In this document: piece by piece, positions 1 to 12,150 of the stretch | How the letters are laid out: the number at the start of each line of letters is the position of its first letter | Numbering within the stretch: the first letter of the stretch is position 1 | Assembly (NCBI GenBank): GCA_007258455.2 | Contig: VDFB02114884.1 | Location: 1-64,000, forward strand | Source of the DNA: Sequoia sempervirens | Taxonomy: Eukaryota; Streptophyta; Pinopsida; Cupressales; Cupressaceae | Length of the DNA stretch: 64,000 bases | Reading direction: 5' to 3' | The notes under the pieces: model-generated | The model's database searches: none | Told to the model about the DNA's origin: nothing | The model's input: only the letters and a program-made list of their open reading frames with translations | Translations under genes and position numbers: made by a program

Positions 1-567
1 ACTCCTCAAGGTACTTGGAAGGTTCTTGTCCTTCCTCCACCTCATGTACCTTTTGGCCACCTCACTTACACCTCATCTCCTCTTAGCCACTTCACCATCC
101 ACATGTCAAGATGTGAGGGCTTGTAAGTTCTCAACCCACCATAGCCTTTCATCTTGACCTTGTTGGATGAATCTCAATCGTTGAATTCTCTAGAGAATTC
201 AAATTCTCTTATAAATACCCCCTCCTTAAGGGCATTTTCAACACTTTTGATTTTGAACAATCTTATGCTGTCAATTTGCATCCTCAAGCATTTTCTATCA
301 TTGAGCCATCCATTTAGTCATTTTGCATTATCAATATTGCATCTAGTAACACCAAAAAGTCATCCAAAGAGCACACAAATTCATCTAAATCAAGGGTCAA
401 CCAAGGAGTCTTCAACAGCAAGGAAAGTATAATCGATTTGCATTTTATTTCATCTATTTTCCTTGTTTTATCACTCTTTAGGCTAATCATTGAAGTGTTC
501 TTAGTGTTTTATTATTTGCATTTTGAGATATTTTGCACATTAAAATAGGGTAAAATTCCAAGGTACA
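1..567 (+). repeat. Gypsy-type LTR fragment, cut by the window start
   Basis: This is the right part of an LTR in + orientation; its beginning lies outside the window. Read against the reverse complement of the LTR at 9897-11188 it shares several blocks in the same order: a CCACATGTCAAGATGTGAGG block near 109-118, the words CCATAGC and TCTCAATCG, and the promoter block TATAAATACCCCC at 210-222. The likely end is the CA at 566-567, which abuts copia LTR sequence at about 571. No PBS follows, so it is either a solo LTR or a truncated element. The short reading frame at 154-432 lies within it and is not a gene I recognise. Confidence 0.6.
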
Positions 568-570
568 TAG

Positions 571-1078
571 TTTTAAAGCAACTTGAGTTGGATATGCTTT
601 AAGTCACTTTAAAGCAACTCGAGTTAAATATGCTTTAAAACAATTCGAGTTGGATTTTTAGCAACAGGAGGATTTTTATTCTTTAATAGAATGTTTTCGA
701 GTTTGTGAGGATAAGATAAATCCAAGAGTGATTTTATGTAATTAAATCCAAAGAAAGCAAGGAAAGATTCTTTTCTTGCATGCTAAGTAAAGCAACTAGG
801 CTCTATAAATGTAAGATTGTTGTAGCAAATTCATATTGTATTTTTGAAAGAAAAGTTTGCTATTAGGCTGAATAGAAGATCCAACATTTACAGGTTTTTC
901 CCTGCATTGGGGTTTCTTGGGTATATCTGTGTTATTGTATTTTTGTGATAGGCTTCTTGTTATTTTTTACTTTTGATGTTATTAGTTGTTAATTAACCCA
1001 GTTATGTTAATTGTTATAAATCAAATTTCTTTCTGTGAATTTATTGTGCAATTAATATGTCATAATATAGAAATAACA
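571..1078 (+). repeat. Copia 5' LTR, lacking its first bases
   Basis: Alignable by eye with 5170-5682 over its whole length. Shared blocks include a triplicated AGCAACTYGAGTTRGATATG-like motif near the start, a CTATAAATGTAAGATTG promoter-like block, and the end ATTGTGCAATTAAT followed by AATAACA. It ends in CA immediately before the PBS. The canonical TG start is not present. Confidence 0.85.
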
Positions 1079-1092
1079 TGGTATCAAAGCAC
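1079..1092 (+). other. Copia primer-binding site
   Basis: TGGTATCAAAGCAC starts directly after the LTR end. It matches the usual plant copia PBS TGGTATCAGAGC, complementary to the 3' end of initiator tRNA-Met, with one change (G to A). Confidence 0.85.
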
Positions 1093-1105
1093 TAAACTTT
1101 GAATA

Positions 1106-1990
1106 ATGAAGCCAAGATTTGTGACTAGACAAGAAAAATCACCGATTTTAATCTCCGCCTTTTGTATATGGCAAACTACCGCTCGATACAAGGACGTGCT
1201 TGGTGCATCTAACTTGTAGTGGAAGGTTCAGATTACGTATGTTCTCAAGGAGAACAGGTTGTGGGTCTATGCTAGTACAAAAGTGACACCACCAACAAAT
1301 GATCCTATTGCCTTAGATTCACATGAAGTCAAAGAGGCCAAGGCTCAGAGGATTATCCTGGATGGAGTAAGAGATCATTTAATTCCTCATTTATTGGGGA
1401 AATACATCGCCAAGGAGATGTGAGATACACTCACAATACTTTATCAAAGCAACTATCAGAGTCGTAAGATGATGCTCAAGGACAAATTGCATAATACCAA
1501 GATGTCCAAAGGCGAGAGTGTGTCCTCTTACTTGTCCAAGCTGACACAGGTCAGGGATGAGCTTGCTGCTGTTGGAGAGACGATTGATGAAGATGATTTG
1601 GTGTGTATAGCCTTGAATGGTTTTTCAAAGCACTGAGAAGTGTTTGTCAAGTTTGTTGTTGGTAGAGATCAGCTACCTAATTGGGCAAGACTTTGGGATG
1701 ATTTTGTTCAGGAGGAGATCTGTGAAGGTGCTCATCAAGGAGACCAGACGAAGAAGGGTCAAAACGAAGAAAATCTTGCTCTTGCAAGCAAGGATAAGAA
1801 GAAGTCCAATAAAGAGCAAACAGAAGGTTCTTCTTCCAAGAGTAGGAAGAAGAAAGATCTGAGCAAGATAAAATGTTTTTGCTACCATCAGATGGATCAC
1901 TATGCCAATCAATGTCTGAATAAGAAAAATAAGGACAAGCAAAAGAGGAAAGTTGTTGCTACAGCAGAGGTGGACAAGTTTGCATCATGA
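1106..1990 (+). pseudogene. Copia gag remnant
   Basis: Conceptual translation begins at the ATG at 1106 and needs frame changes. Recognisable gag text includes a VRDHLIPHL-like segment, a SYLSKLTQVRDEL segment near 1530-1570 and a lysine-rich stretch. These are followed by a degenerate zinc knuckle at about 1873-1914 (CFCYHQMDHYANQC). The normal spacing is CX2CX4HX4C; here the second cysteine is shifted to give CXC, and the usual glycine is aspartate. In-frame stops occur near 1421, 1635 and 1988. It would have packaged element RNA; it cannot do so now. Confidence 0.8.
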
Positions 1991-2044
1991 TTTGAGAATG
2001 AGTTTTCACTCATTGCCTGTCTCTCAAGTTCAATTGCCAATAGG

Positions 2045-3435
2045 GTATGGTATATTGATAGTGGGGCTTCTCACCACATGACAAGAGTCAGAGAATGTTT
2101 CACCAAGTTGGAGGAGAAGAAGTTGGATTTCTATATTGAGTTTGCGACAATGCCAAGTACCATGCAACTAGTACTGCACCGCCAAGTTTCAGAGGGGAGT
2201 CTAACAAAACTTTGTTGGTGGAGGATGTGTTGTATGTCCTGGCATGACAAAGAATTTAATCTCGCCGCTTTGTAGACAAGGTTACATTATGACCTTGGAG
2301 AGGGGAAAAGCTCATATTCATCCCAAAGATTCCAAGGTTGCAAAGTGATTGAGTCGCATGGCAACTTGTTTCAAGCATATTGAGCTGCAAAGACAGTGCT
2401 TGGTTAGTAGTCAGAAGGGATAGGAGGAATTGTGGCACATGAGGGATGGCTCACCTTCACCATGGAGCACTTAATATTCTTAAGGAAATAGTGACTCGGC
2501 TGCCTAAGATAAAAATAGAAAAGCATGAGGTGTAAGTAAACTACTGCGGCACTCGGGAAATATGCCAAGACCAATTTTCCAACAAGGACACTAGATCTAA
2601 AGGGATTTTGGATCTTGTACACTCAGATGTGTGTGGACCTATGTCAACAACATCCTTGAATGGATATGAGTATTATGTTACCTTCATTGATGATTTCTCC
2701 AGGAAGATGTGGATATATTTCATGAAGAATAAAGATGAGGTCTTTAGTAGGTTCAAAGAGTTTAAGGCTCTCGTGGAGAACCAATCTGGGAAGAAGATCA
2801 AGATACTAAGGTTTGATAATGGAGGTGAATATACCTCAAATTCCTTCAAATATTTTTGTGCTTAGGAAGGTATAAAAAAAGAGTTGACAGTTTCGTACAA
2901 CCCTCAGCAGAATGGGGTTGTTGAACTGAAGAAAAGGGCTATAGTTGGAGTAGCCAAGGCCATGCTTCATGATGAGGATCTGCCTTGGTTCTTATGGGAA
3001 GAAGCTTGTAACACAGTTGTGTATTTGCAGAATAGGATCCCTCACAAAGTGTTGGGCAAGTGGACCCTAGAAGAGGCGTTCTCTAGTAAGAAACTAGACT
3101 TGGGGCACATTCGCATCTTTGGATGCCTTGTGTATTGTCACATTCTTGTTGAGAAGAGAACCAAGTTGGAACCTACTGCAGAGAAGGGTATCCTTGTTGG
3201 ATATAGTGAAACTTATAAGGCTTATCGGGTTTACATTCCTGCTCTCAGGAAAACAGTTGTTCATAGAGATGTAAAATTCGAGGAAGAGAGGGCTCTTCAG
3301 AAATCTAGAAACTTGATGAATGAGGGGGAGCAATCAAGCACAGTTGAGGGAACACAATTCCTTAAACTTCAGTCACGCAAGCTAGAGAGTAGAGTGAGCA
3401 GGTCGAGCAGGGTGGTCAAAAGGAGGAATCAATAA
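2045..3435 (+). pseudogene. Copia protease and integrase remnant
   Basis: The aspartic protease signature YIDSGASHHMT lies at about 2051-2083, with the catalytic Asp at 2057. A disrupted stretch follows. The integrase core starts near 2608 with LVHSDVCGP, carrying the first catalytic Asp. The second Asp is in RFDNGGEY at about 2812. The expected Glu is in NGVVELKKR near 2911; the usual form is NGVAERKNR. A TAG at 2863-2865 interrupts the core between the second Asp and the Glu. The C-terminal GCLVYCHI and GILVGYSETYKAYRVY blocks fit copia integrase. Function in insertion is lost. Confidence 0.88.
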
Positions 3436-3575
3436 TTCCTCAACCTCAGATTCCTATTACAGAAAAGAGGAGAAATAGGGCAGCTGAGTAGACACTGAGA
3501 GAGGCTCAAGAATATGTAGGTGATCCTCAAGATTCAGTTAGATAGAGAAGGGCTCCCAAAAAGTATTCTGAGTAT

Positions 3576-5075
3576 GTGGCACTTTTGAGTGAATTAATTG
3601 AAGTAGAACCTTCCAGCTTTCAAGAGGCATCCAAGCACCAAGTGTGGAGAGATGCCATGGTGGAAGAGTATTCTTCCATCATGAAGAACAGTGTGTGGGA
3701 GGTAGTACCAAGACCAAAAGATAAGTTTGTGGTGGGCTCGAGATGGTTGTATAAGATTACACATGCTACAGATGGTAGTGTGGAGAAGTTCAAAGCCTGG
3801 TTTGTGGCTTATAAGGAAGGAGTTGACTATGATGAGACTTTTTCTCTAGTTGCCAGGTACTCATCCATAAGAGTTATCATTTATGTAGCAGTACAAATGG
3901 GTTGGAGGATTCACCAGATGAATGTAAAGACAACCTTCCTCAATAGGGTGATTGAGGAAGATATTTACATAGAGAAACCAAAAGGATTTGAAGCACGTGA
4001 GAGGGATTCTCATGTATGCAAGTTGAAAAGAGCATTGTATGGACTAAAGCAGGCTCCCAGGGCATGGTATTCACGTATTGACAATTACTTGTAGAGTGTG
4101 GGATTCATCAAGAGTGAGGTGGATCCAAACTTGTACTATGTTCAAGTGAAGGGAAAAATTCTCATATTGTTGTTATATGTTGATGACCATTTCTCGTAGG
4201 GTTAGAGGAGCTCATAGCATACTACAAATGGGATCTTACAGGAGAGTTTGAGATGAAGGACTTGGGGTTGATGCACTACTTTCTAGGATTAGAGTTGTGG
4301 CAGAAAGAGGAAGAGATCTTCCTTGGACAAGGGAAGTACTTAATTATTATCTTGAAGCAATTCAGAATGGAGAATTGTAAGCCTATGTCAACGCCACTTG
4401 TGACCAATTGGAAGAAGATTGATGCTTCTAGATCAAAGGCAATGGATCCTACTTTATACAGATAGTTGATAGGCTCTCTTATGTATCTGGTCAACATGAG
4501 GCCAGACATTTATTTTGCAGTGAACTCACTCAGTCATTTTATGGTGGAACCTAAACGTGTGCACTGGATAGCTGCAAAGCATGTTTTGAGAGATCTCCGA
4601 GGCACAATTGATTATGGGTTGAAGTATGTTCAGCAGGATGGAGTGAAGCTCAAGGGGTTTACTGATGCAGATTGGGCAGGCAGTACAATTGATCGAACGA
4701 GCACTTCAGGGTGCAGTTTCAGTTTGGGATCACGAGCAGTCTCTTGGTATAGTAGGAAACAGAAGTCAGTTGCGCTAAGTTCTGCAGAGGCCGAGTATAT
4801 GGCAGCCAGTATGGCTACATGTGAGGCTATCCGCTTCAAAACTTCTAGCTGGGCTCTTTGATCAAGAGCAGATCCTACAGTCATTTACTGTGATAATCAG
4901 AGTTGTATCAAACTCTGAGAATCCAGTGTTTCATGACAAGTCAAAGCACATTGAGATCAAGTACCACTTCATCAGAGATTGTGTGGAGAAGGGGATAGTG
5001 AAGCTCAATTACATTCCTACGGATGAACAAATAGCAGATATCCTGAACAAAGGCCTTGATGAAGAGCAAGTTTGA
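3576..5075 (+). pseudogene. Copia reverse transcriptase and RNase H remnant
   Basis: The RT begins with WRDAMVEEYSSIMKN and continues through a GLKQAPRAWY motif near 4040. The catalytic LLLYVDD is intact at about 4167-4187. The next codons are out of frame: a small deletion at about 4188 causes a TAG nine bases later, and the downstream RT (MKDLGLMHYFLGLE) is in another frame. RNase H is recognisable from DADWAG near 4664 to ALSSAEAEYMA near 4773-4805. A further shift follows, and the terminal YIPTDEQIADILNKGL block ends near 5063. At least three independent lesions are visible. Confidence 0.88.
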
Positions 5076-5121
5076 ATTCTTTAGGGACAAGTTGGGTGTG
5101 GTGCAGAACACCTTCCTCGCT

Positions 5122-5130
5122 AAGAGGGAG
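5122..5130 (+). other. Copia polypurine tract
   Basis: AAGAGGGAG sits directly before the TG of the 3' LTR, where plus-strand synthesis is primed. Sequence and position match the usual copia PPT. Confidence 0.8.
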
Positions 5131-5682
5131 TGTTGATTTTTGTAGCTCGAAAGGTGGGATGTGGATTTGTTTTAAAGCAACTTGAGTTGGATATGCTTTA
5201 AATCACTTTAAAGCAACTCGAGTTAGATATGCTTTAAAACAATTCGAGTTGGATTTTTAGCAACAATAGGATTTTTATTCTTTAATAGAATGTTTTCGAG
5301 TTTGTGAGGATAAGATAAATCCAAGAGTGATTTTATGTGTAATTAAAGCCAAAGAAAGCAAGGAAATATTCTTTCCTTGCACGCTAAGTAAAGCAGCTAG
5401 GCTCTATAAATGTAAGATTGTGGTAGCAAACTCATATTGTATTTTCAAAAGAAAAGTTTGTTGTTAGGTTAAATAGAAGATCCAACATTTGCAGGTTTTT
5501 CCCCACATTGGGGTTTCCTGGGTAATTCTGTGTTATTGTCTTTTTGTGATTGGCTTCTTGTTATTTTTGCTTCTGCTGTTATTAGTTGTTAATTAACCCA
5601 CTTGTGTTAATTGTTATAAATCATATTTCTTTCTGTGAATTTATTGTGCAATTAATCTATTGCTAGGTTATAGAAATTAACA
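5131..5682 (+). repeat. Copia 3' LTR
   Basis: Begins TGTTGATTTTTGTAGC and ends AATTAACA (552 bp), so the TG..CA ends are intact here. The part from 5170 on repeats the 5' LTR with scattered substitutions and small indels. Confidence 0.9.
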
Positions 5683-8600
5683 CTAAAGACCCTCTTATTC
5701 AATTGTTCTATTTGGTTCTTTTCTCACACCAAGTGGTTTCTAATTCCCATCCTCTCTTAGACAAAATCTCCTCCTTAAATAACTACTTCACAGCCTTCTA
5801 AGAGCTTTGATTCCTCTAACATCCAACCCCCATATCAAGCAAGAATAGCATATGTATATGCTTCGCTTAGAAAGAGCTCGATTAGTTATGAAACGGTTCC
5901 AAGGTGGAGGTGAACAATCGCCCAAACAATTACTTCCTAGACTTGCATTACCAGGATGGGACACTTTACCTTAGGAAAATTACTGGCTCCTTGTACGATG
6001 AGAAATCACCATAAGATCTTTCAATTCTAAAGACAATAATTGGTTTTTCCTTAAATCTAAAAGATGATACACAACAAGACTTAGTGGGAGCAGATTAGGA
6101 AATTAGTTAACAATCGGTTTTCATCTCTCCAACAAATGTGCTAAGAGCTAAAGGTCGAGCACAAGTAAAAGAGATATTAGTAGCTTACGAAATTCAAACA
6201 ATAGTTAAAACAATGCATTCAAACTTCCTTTTTTTATATCTTCCATCTTATTATCCTCAGTCGTGATTTAAATGTTTTTTTTTATATACATCGCTTCTTA
6301 AAATAAATAGAAAAGCTCCTCAATAATGAGTTGAGGAAACAACAAATATTCAAACCCACTGCTTAATAAGTTGATTCATTCTTTTATAAGAAATATAGAT
6401 AATATTAAACAACCAAAGATAAAATGTTCTTGCATGGTTTATGTCGTTGGTCCATACCTTGTTGATTTCTTTCTTTGTGATTGACCTACCTACAAGTACA
6501 TAAATTTGTTTGATAATGTAAATGGCTCATATCACTACCACTCTTTACGTAGATTCCCTTGTCTTGGGCATAACAACTTGGAATTTACATCAAAATTTGA
6601 ACAAATCCAAATATACATGTAATAAAATCAAGATTAGTAAATGAATGTGATGTAGATGTTGTGATACACTCACCAAATTAGTTGTATTCTTTTGCAGTGC
6701 TTCTCACCATGAGTGTTATTCTCACCTTACCCATCAATGACCAAATGTAATGACGCCTTTATCCCATCATGGAAGAAACTTTGGTGCTTAACCCTTCCCA
6801 TATTTTGCATTTTAGCCAGGTCAACACATCTACATAGGTAATGGAGTTTACCTTAACTTACTTTAAGTGCTTGAAATTTTGGTTCACTTGAAGTTTTAAT
6901 GCACTTAAAGATGAGCTCTAATTGGCTATCGAATATCTATCTTTCTGTATTCAAGCAATCAGGAGGACTTTGTTCCAATGTTAAATTATTTATATACTTT
7001 TTTGAATAATTATTTTTATGCTTTACAATTCATACCGAGAAAACATTTCATGCATGATCCATTGAATGCTTTATAGTGCATTCAGAAACACTTGAAACTT
7101 GGATATCATAAATAATTTTTTAACATCACATTGAGTGTATTAAAGGGTTGAGGTTTTCACAATTGTCTTGTTTAGCTATAAAAGTTTATGGATTTGTTAT
7201 AGATTTTTTTTGGTAACTTGAGAAACCAAATTATTATTTTTTATTCTTAATATTTGATGGGAAAATTCATTTTAATTTTTAAACATCAAACAAAAATGCA
7301 TTTCTAACAGTAATCAAGGTTTCCACTCAATGGTTTTTTTTTATTTACAAGGTTGAGCATTAAATTAAACTTTGATGGGGTTTAAGATTGACATCAAACA
7401 TGCTAATGCAAGTTAGACTTAGATGTTAAGGTCTTGTGGATGAACAACTCAAGTGATGGATGTCCATTACTAGATTCTGAGGGTTGAGATCTCTAGTGAA
7501 TGTCATTGTAAGAAGCAACAATATATTAAAGTTTTTGCTATGGTGTGCGATTTTTTGGTTAATGACATTTAGTTGTAAATTACTTTCACCCACTATAAGC
7601 TTTGCTTATATAATTTCTCACTTGAGTGAATGATTTTAATTTGAAAGTATCTATTCCTATCATCTACCTTCTTTTGCAAGTTTGGTGATATTACATATGC
7701 ATATTTATATCATGAGGGTTTCACACTTCTTTTGCATTTTTTTTCTTATTGAGATTTTATTTTTTTGTGTCTATAAGGCATTCAGTGATTCTACTTGTGA
7801 ATGAAAATATCACCTTTTTTTTTCAAGTCACTGATTGTAGTTTGTGTTTTGTTTTTGGTTACAAAGAACAGTGGCACAAGGAGCTAATTTTATTAGGATG
7901 TGTATTATATGCATTTTGGTTGCCACAATCATACATATAAATGGTATTCAACAAGGTGAGAAGAAACTTCACTTGTGATACCACAACTTTTTTCTCAAGT
8001 AAATGCTTGAAATTTTATTAACAAAAAAAATTGTTGTAAAATAAAAAGTATTATACCCTTGTTGAGGATATTGAAACAACTTTGCATTTCCTACCACTTG
8101 GTCAATGCATTTCTATCAACTTAAATGATTAACTACTAAACATGCTTCCACATTCTTAGAAATACATTAATGTTATATTAAATTATGTTTAAACTTGAAA
8201 GACATGCCTCCTTGTGAGCATTTTGGGTTGTAGGAGGGTGATCCCACAATAACGGTTTACACTTTTTGGGAGATCTTGATTTTTGTTGAAATCACATATT
8301 TTAGAAAATATAATGATTTAAGCCTTAAAAAGTTTCATTTAAAGGATTTCAATTGAAGAGGGTTTGATCAAACCACCTTAGACTAAGCCCCCTTGGATAA
8401 AACCCTGCTAGTTTTAAACCATACCTATAACGAAGTCTCCTTTACACCTATCAAAATGTTGATAAAAAACCACTTTTGATTTACCTTTTGGGGGATCAAA
8501 TGAATTCATTTAAATTTTAGTTTTTGTAAGTATATAGTCCTTATTATAAGTTTCCAAAAAAGTATAATTTTAATTTAATTTGATTTGATTATTATATTTA

Positions 8601-9891
8601 TTTTTATTTCTTGTGAATATAGGTTTTCACCGAAAATCAAACTCTCTATTCTGTACATGTGGAAAATAAGAAAATTATCAAAAGAAAATTGAAAAATATC
8701 AGTGCACTAGATATTGATGTCCTTGATCCAATAAATTTTTTTTGATACATACAAAAAAAGTTATGTTTTAGCCAGTAAATCATGTCTAAATTATAATTGG
8801 TTTGACTTTGAAACTTAATTAAGAAAAACATATTCAATGAAATGCTATGAAACCAATTCCATGCACTAGATATCGTAGTTAAGAATCTAAATTCGAAAAA
8901 ATTAGAATCTTATCCTTCATAGAAAAAAATTTATGTGTTAACCAGTAATGTCACACTTTAAAAATAGTGTTTATTGTTAAAAACTAGTTTTTGAAAGAGA
9001 TGGAAAAATAAGTGCAATTTGATTCCAAAAAATTTGAAAAAATATATTTAGAATCTATAGACAAAATGTCACAAATCACTAGTTTGCATCATCTTCAAAC
9101 TCCTCATTGTTTAGCCACTATAGGTGCTCAAAAGTGAAAATTTAGTTTAAAAATTCAGTTCAATGTCCAATTTGGCCAAAAATTGTAAACCAATATTGTA
9201 GGATCACCCAGGAAGATGAAAGTTTGATAAATTTTGTATGTGATATTTCACTGAGATTCTAGGTTAAAGAAAAAATATATTACTTTCTAAAACAACACAA
9301 CAAAATTCTAGCTATTTAGGTAGCAGAGTAGTGATGTTATTTGTCATCTATGTGACTTTTTATGAATATATTTGAAGTTTGAACTTTTAGTAGATTACTT
9401 AGTAATTTGTTTAAAAGGATGTGTTGTACTACTTTGAGCTAGTGCTTTTTGTAGCTAAGCCACCACTATGATTACATGATCTCTTAATCTAATTAGATCA
9501 TGAATTGTGGATGATTGGTATGCTTGAAAGTGACAATTTTTCACCTTTGGGGGAGAAGACCTTGGGTTGATATCTTAGCATCATCCTTCTTCTAGGTATA
9601 ACATTTCTTAGAGTTGCTTTTCTTTATATACAGGACTACCCAAGATATTCAAATGCATCCATCAACATACAATGTACACCCTTCAACAATGATATTGCAT
9701 AACCGTAGAGCTTACAATAATGCAAAAAAACCATTCATGATGTCTCAAAGAATCATTCATAAAGAGTCACAATCTGATAAACGCTTTCCTACCTAAATAT
9801 ATTCACTTTGAGACATGTTATAGACTAATTTTTCATTTAGTACATTAGAATTCTTATCATCCTCAACACAAAAAATTCCAATTTCTTAGAA
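5683..9891. other. AT-rich stretch without a supported gene
   Basis: I read all frames of this 4.2-kb stretch and see no protein family, splice chain, LTR pair or RNA gene. The few short reading frames (for example 7749-7940 and 9614-9796) look like chance openings in AT-rich DNA. It is probably old, unrecognisable transposon sequence. Confidence 0.5.
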
Positions 9892-9896
9892 CTATC

Positions 9897-11188
9897 TGTG
9901 ATAGGGGAATATAATCGTTAAAAGATGAGCAACAAACTAAAGGGAGTGCAAATAACAATTAAAAACACCCTACACTTCAAGATTGGGCAAATGATGAACT
10001 TAACAACATAAAAATGGAACCTTTTACCTTGTAGAGTTGTTCTTTGGTTGGCCCTTCGATTGTAGATGAGATGTATGCTCATTGATGGCAAGTAGATGCA
10101 AGATGTGAAGTCTAGATGCAAGATAGTTGGACAAAATGGATGCAAATGGCTAAGTGTAGATTGAGAAACAAAATTGCAAGAGTTTGGCTAGAAAAATGAT
10201 CTCCCTCCAAATGAGAGAAAAGAGGGGGTATTTATAAGAATTTTAAGAATTCCAAGAAGAAATGGACGATTGAGATTGATCCCAACATGGCCAAGATGTA
10301 GAGCTATGGTGAGTTGAAAACTCACAAGCCCTCACATCTTGACATGTGGCAAGGGGAGAGGCTTAAGAAAGATGAAGTGGACATGAGGTGTAAGAGAAGT
10401 ACATGACATGGGTGCACTTCAAAGGACCATAGGGATTTGGTCAAAATATCCTCATAAAGGATGTCATTGTCCCATGTGGGTGAGAGGACATGTGAAGAAT
10501 TAAAAATTCTTCAAATATCCTTATGGGGAGAGGGGAAAGAATAAAGAATAAAGAGAGGACATGTGGGAAAAAGTGAAGGAATTAAAAATTTCTTTTGAGT
10601 GCATTGGGGGATTAAAAAGTGAATTAAAAATTCACATGGGGAAATAGAGTGTCTTGCTCAAAAGGAGAAAGTCTTTAATAAGGTTGACTAAGGACACATG
10701 CCATAAATGGGAAGAGGATTAGGTTGGTCTAACCATATGATTAAGGTTGTGCAAGTACTTAATTAGATGGACTAATGACTTATTAGAAACAAGTGGGAGA
10801 TTATGGAGGATGTGACCCTAATGATGATTAGGTGTGTGCATATGCTAACCATAGTTAATTAGAAGAAGATGAAGGAGTTAAGATGGATTAGAGATCAACT
10901 TGCAAAAGTTGGAAGATGTGACAATGAGAGAGAAAAAGAGGAATTAAAAAATGAATTTAAATTTCAAAAAGGTAATATGACTAAATTAAATAAAATAGTG
11001 TACTTATTTAATTTAGAGGAGAAAGAGGGGTAAAATATTTATTAAATTAAATACTTTATGAACCCTATGTAAGATGCAAGGTATTAATTAAACAAATGAT
11101 TTAATTAATATTAACAGAGGGGATAAGCAACTGGATGAATAAAGAGATGTCTTTGATCATATGGAAGTGGTCAAATTAGATGTCTACA
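9897..11188 (-). repeat. 3' LTR of the Tat-type element
   Basis: Begins TGTGATAGGGG and ends GATGTCTACA on the + strand. The promoter TATAAATA reads on the minus strand at 10229-10236. It is nearly identical to 26177-27469. Confidence 0.95.
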
Positions 11189-11203
11189 TTTTGCCCCTCT
11201 TCG
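11189..11203 (-). other. Polypurine tract of the Tat-type element
   Basis: On the minus strand GAAGAGGGGCAAAA directly precedes the TG of the 3' LTR. This is the expected place and composition for the plus-strand primer, and it fixes the element's orientation. Confidence 0.85.
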
Positions 11204-11980
11204 AAATACTATTAGGATAATAGGGTTTCAGAGAAAAACAGAATGCAGATGACTCTATAGAGGAAGAGATCAAAAAAGAGATGCCCCGGCATGGGGGGAA
11301 TGTGTGTGAGCTACCCCAAACAGAGGGAATGTGGAGAGGATGCCCCAGTCTAGCGAAAGTAGGCTTACAGCGACGGGTTGGGAGAGAATGGTAGGGTATA
11401 ACCCCTCGAGAAGGCGGACGGGGGAGGAAAAAGGGGTCCCAATCAACTTTTTGAAAGTAAGGAGTGGTGTATGTTGTTGGAAAGAGCACGAAAAAATGAG
11501 AAGAATGGTGTTTGAATGGAGTCAATCGGGTAAACGATGTGCGAATGGCGGCCCCAAGAAGAAAGAGGCTGGATGAATTAGTTGGAGGAATTTGTGGTAA
11601 ATAAAAGGGAAAAAAGAGGGAAAAAGGTAATAAAAGGTAATTGGAGAATTACCTTTGCTCATTGCTGGCAAGTGTAGAGAAGGAGGAGAGGAAGAAGAGC
11701 AGGTGAGAGAGATCGGGGACGATGTCGGAGTACGATAATGACATCATTCATCGGGCGAACGAGAGGTGGATATTCTTCACCCACCATGTCGTACCACGCC
11801 AGGTTAGCCCAAAACTTAACTTTGTATTTTTAAGTCATTTACGTAAGTGGTTTGGGAAAATAAAAATGTGGGTTTTATCCGGGAGGGCGGCAAAAATAAT
11901 GGGTAGGAGGCGTATTTTTAATATTTTTTTAATTTTTTGGAATCCAGGGGGGAAACAAACCAGGCGGCTGGCCATGTGGA

Positions 11981-12150
11981 CAGGTCCGCCACAGCGAGCA
12001 GACGGGTCCGCCACAGCAGGGGTGGGTCCACCACCGCAGGGGCGGGTCCACCGCCGCAGGCAGGCAGGTCTACTGTCACAAGTGGACGAGTCCGCCACCG
12101 CGGAGGCGACGCCTCCACCGTGGGGGCGGGTCCGCCACCACGGGGGCGAG
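11981..12150 (+). repeat. GC-rich minisatellite with GGTCCRCCA core
   Basis: Imperfect units of about 20 bases built on GGTCCGCCACAGC, GGTCCACCACCGC and similar words. It lies inside the proposed intron of the antisense PMD gene. The same core occurs at 25211-25386 and 26030-26095 in the same element. Confidence 0.75.

Larger units (their letters stand above)
571..5682 (+). mobile_element. Decayed Ty1/copia LTR retrotransposon
   Basis: The element has two LTRs (571-1078 and 5131-5682), a PBS directly after the 5' LTR, and a purine tract directly before the 3' LTR. The internal order is gag, protease, integrase, RT, RNase H, which is diagnostic for copia. Every coding block is broken by stops or frameshifts, so the copy is dead. 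The first 39 bases of the LTR (TGTTGATTTT onward in the 3' copy) are missing or unrecognisable at the 5' end, where an unrelated Gypsy-type LTR fragment abuts. I could not find a target-site duplication; the 3' flank starts CTAAA. Confidence 0.9.

Noticed and set aside
7749..7940. 63-codon frame in the AT-rich gap
   Set aside because: Low-complexity Phe-rich translation, no family match, no splice or promoter context.
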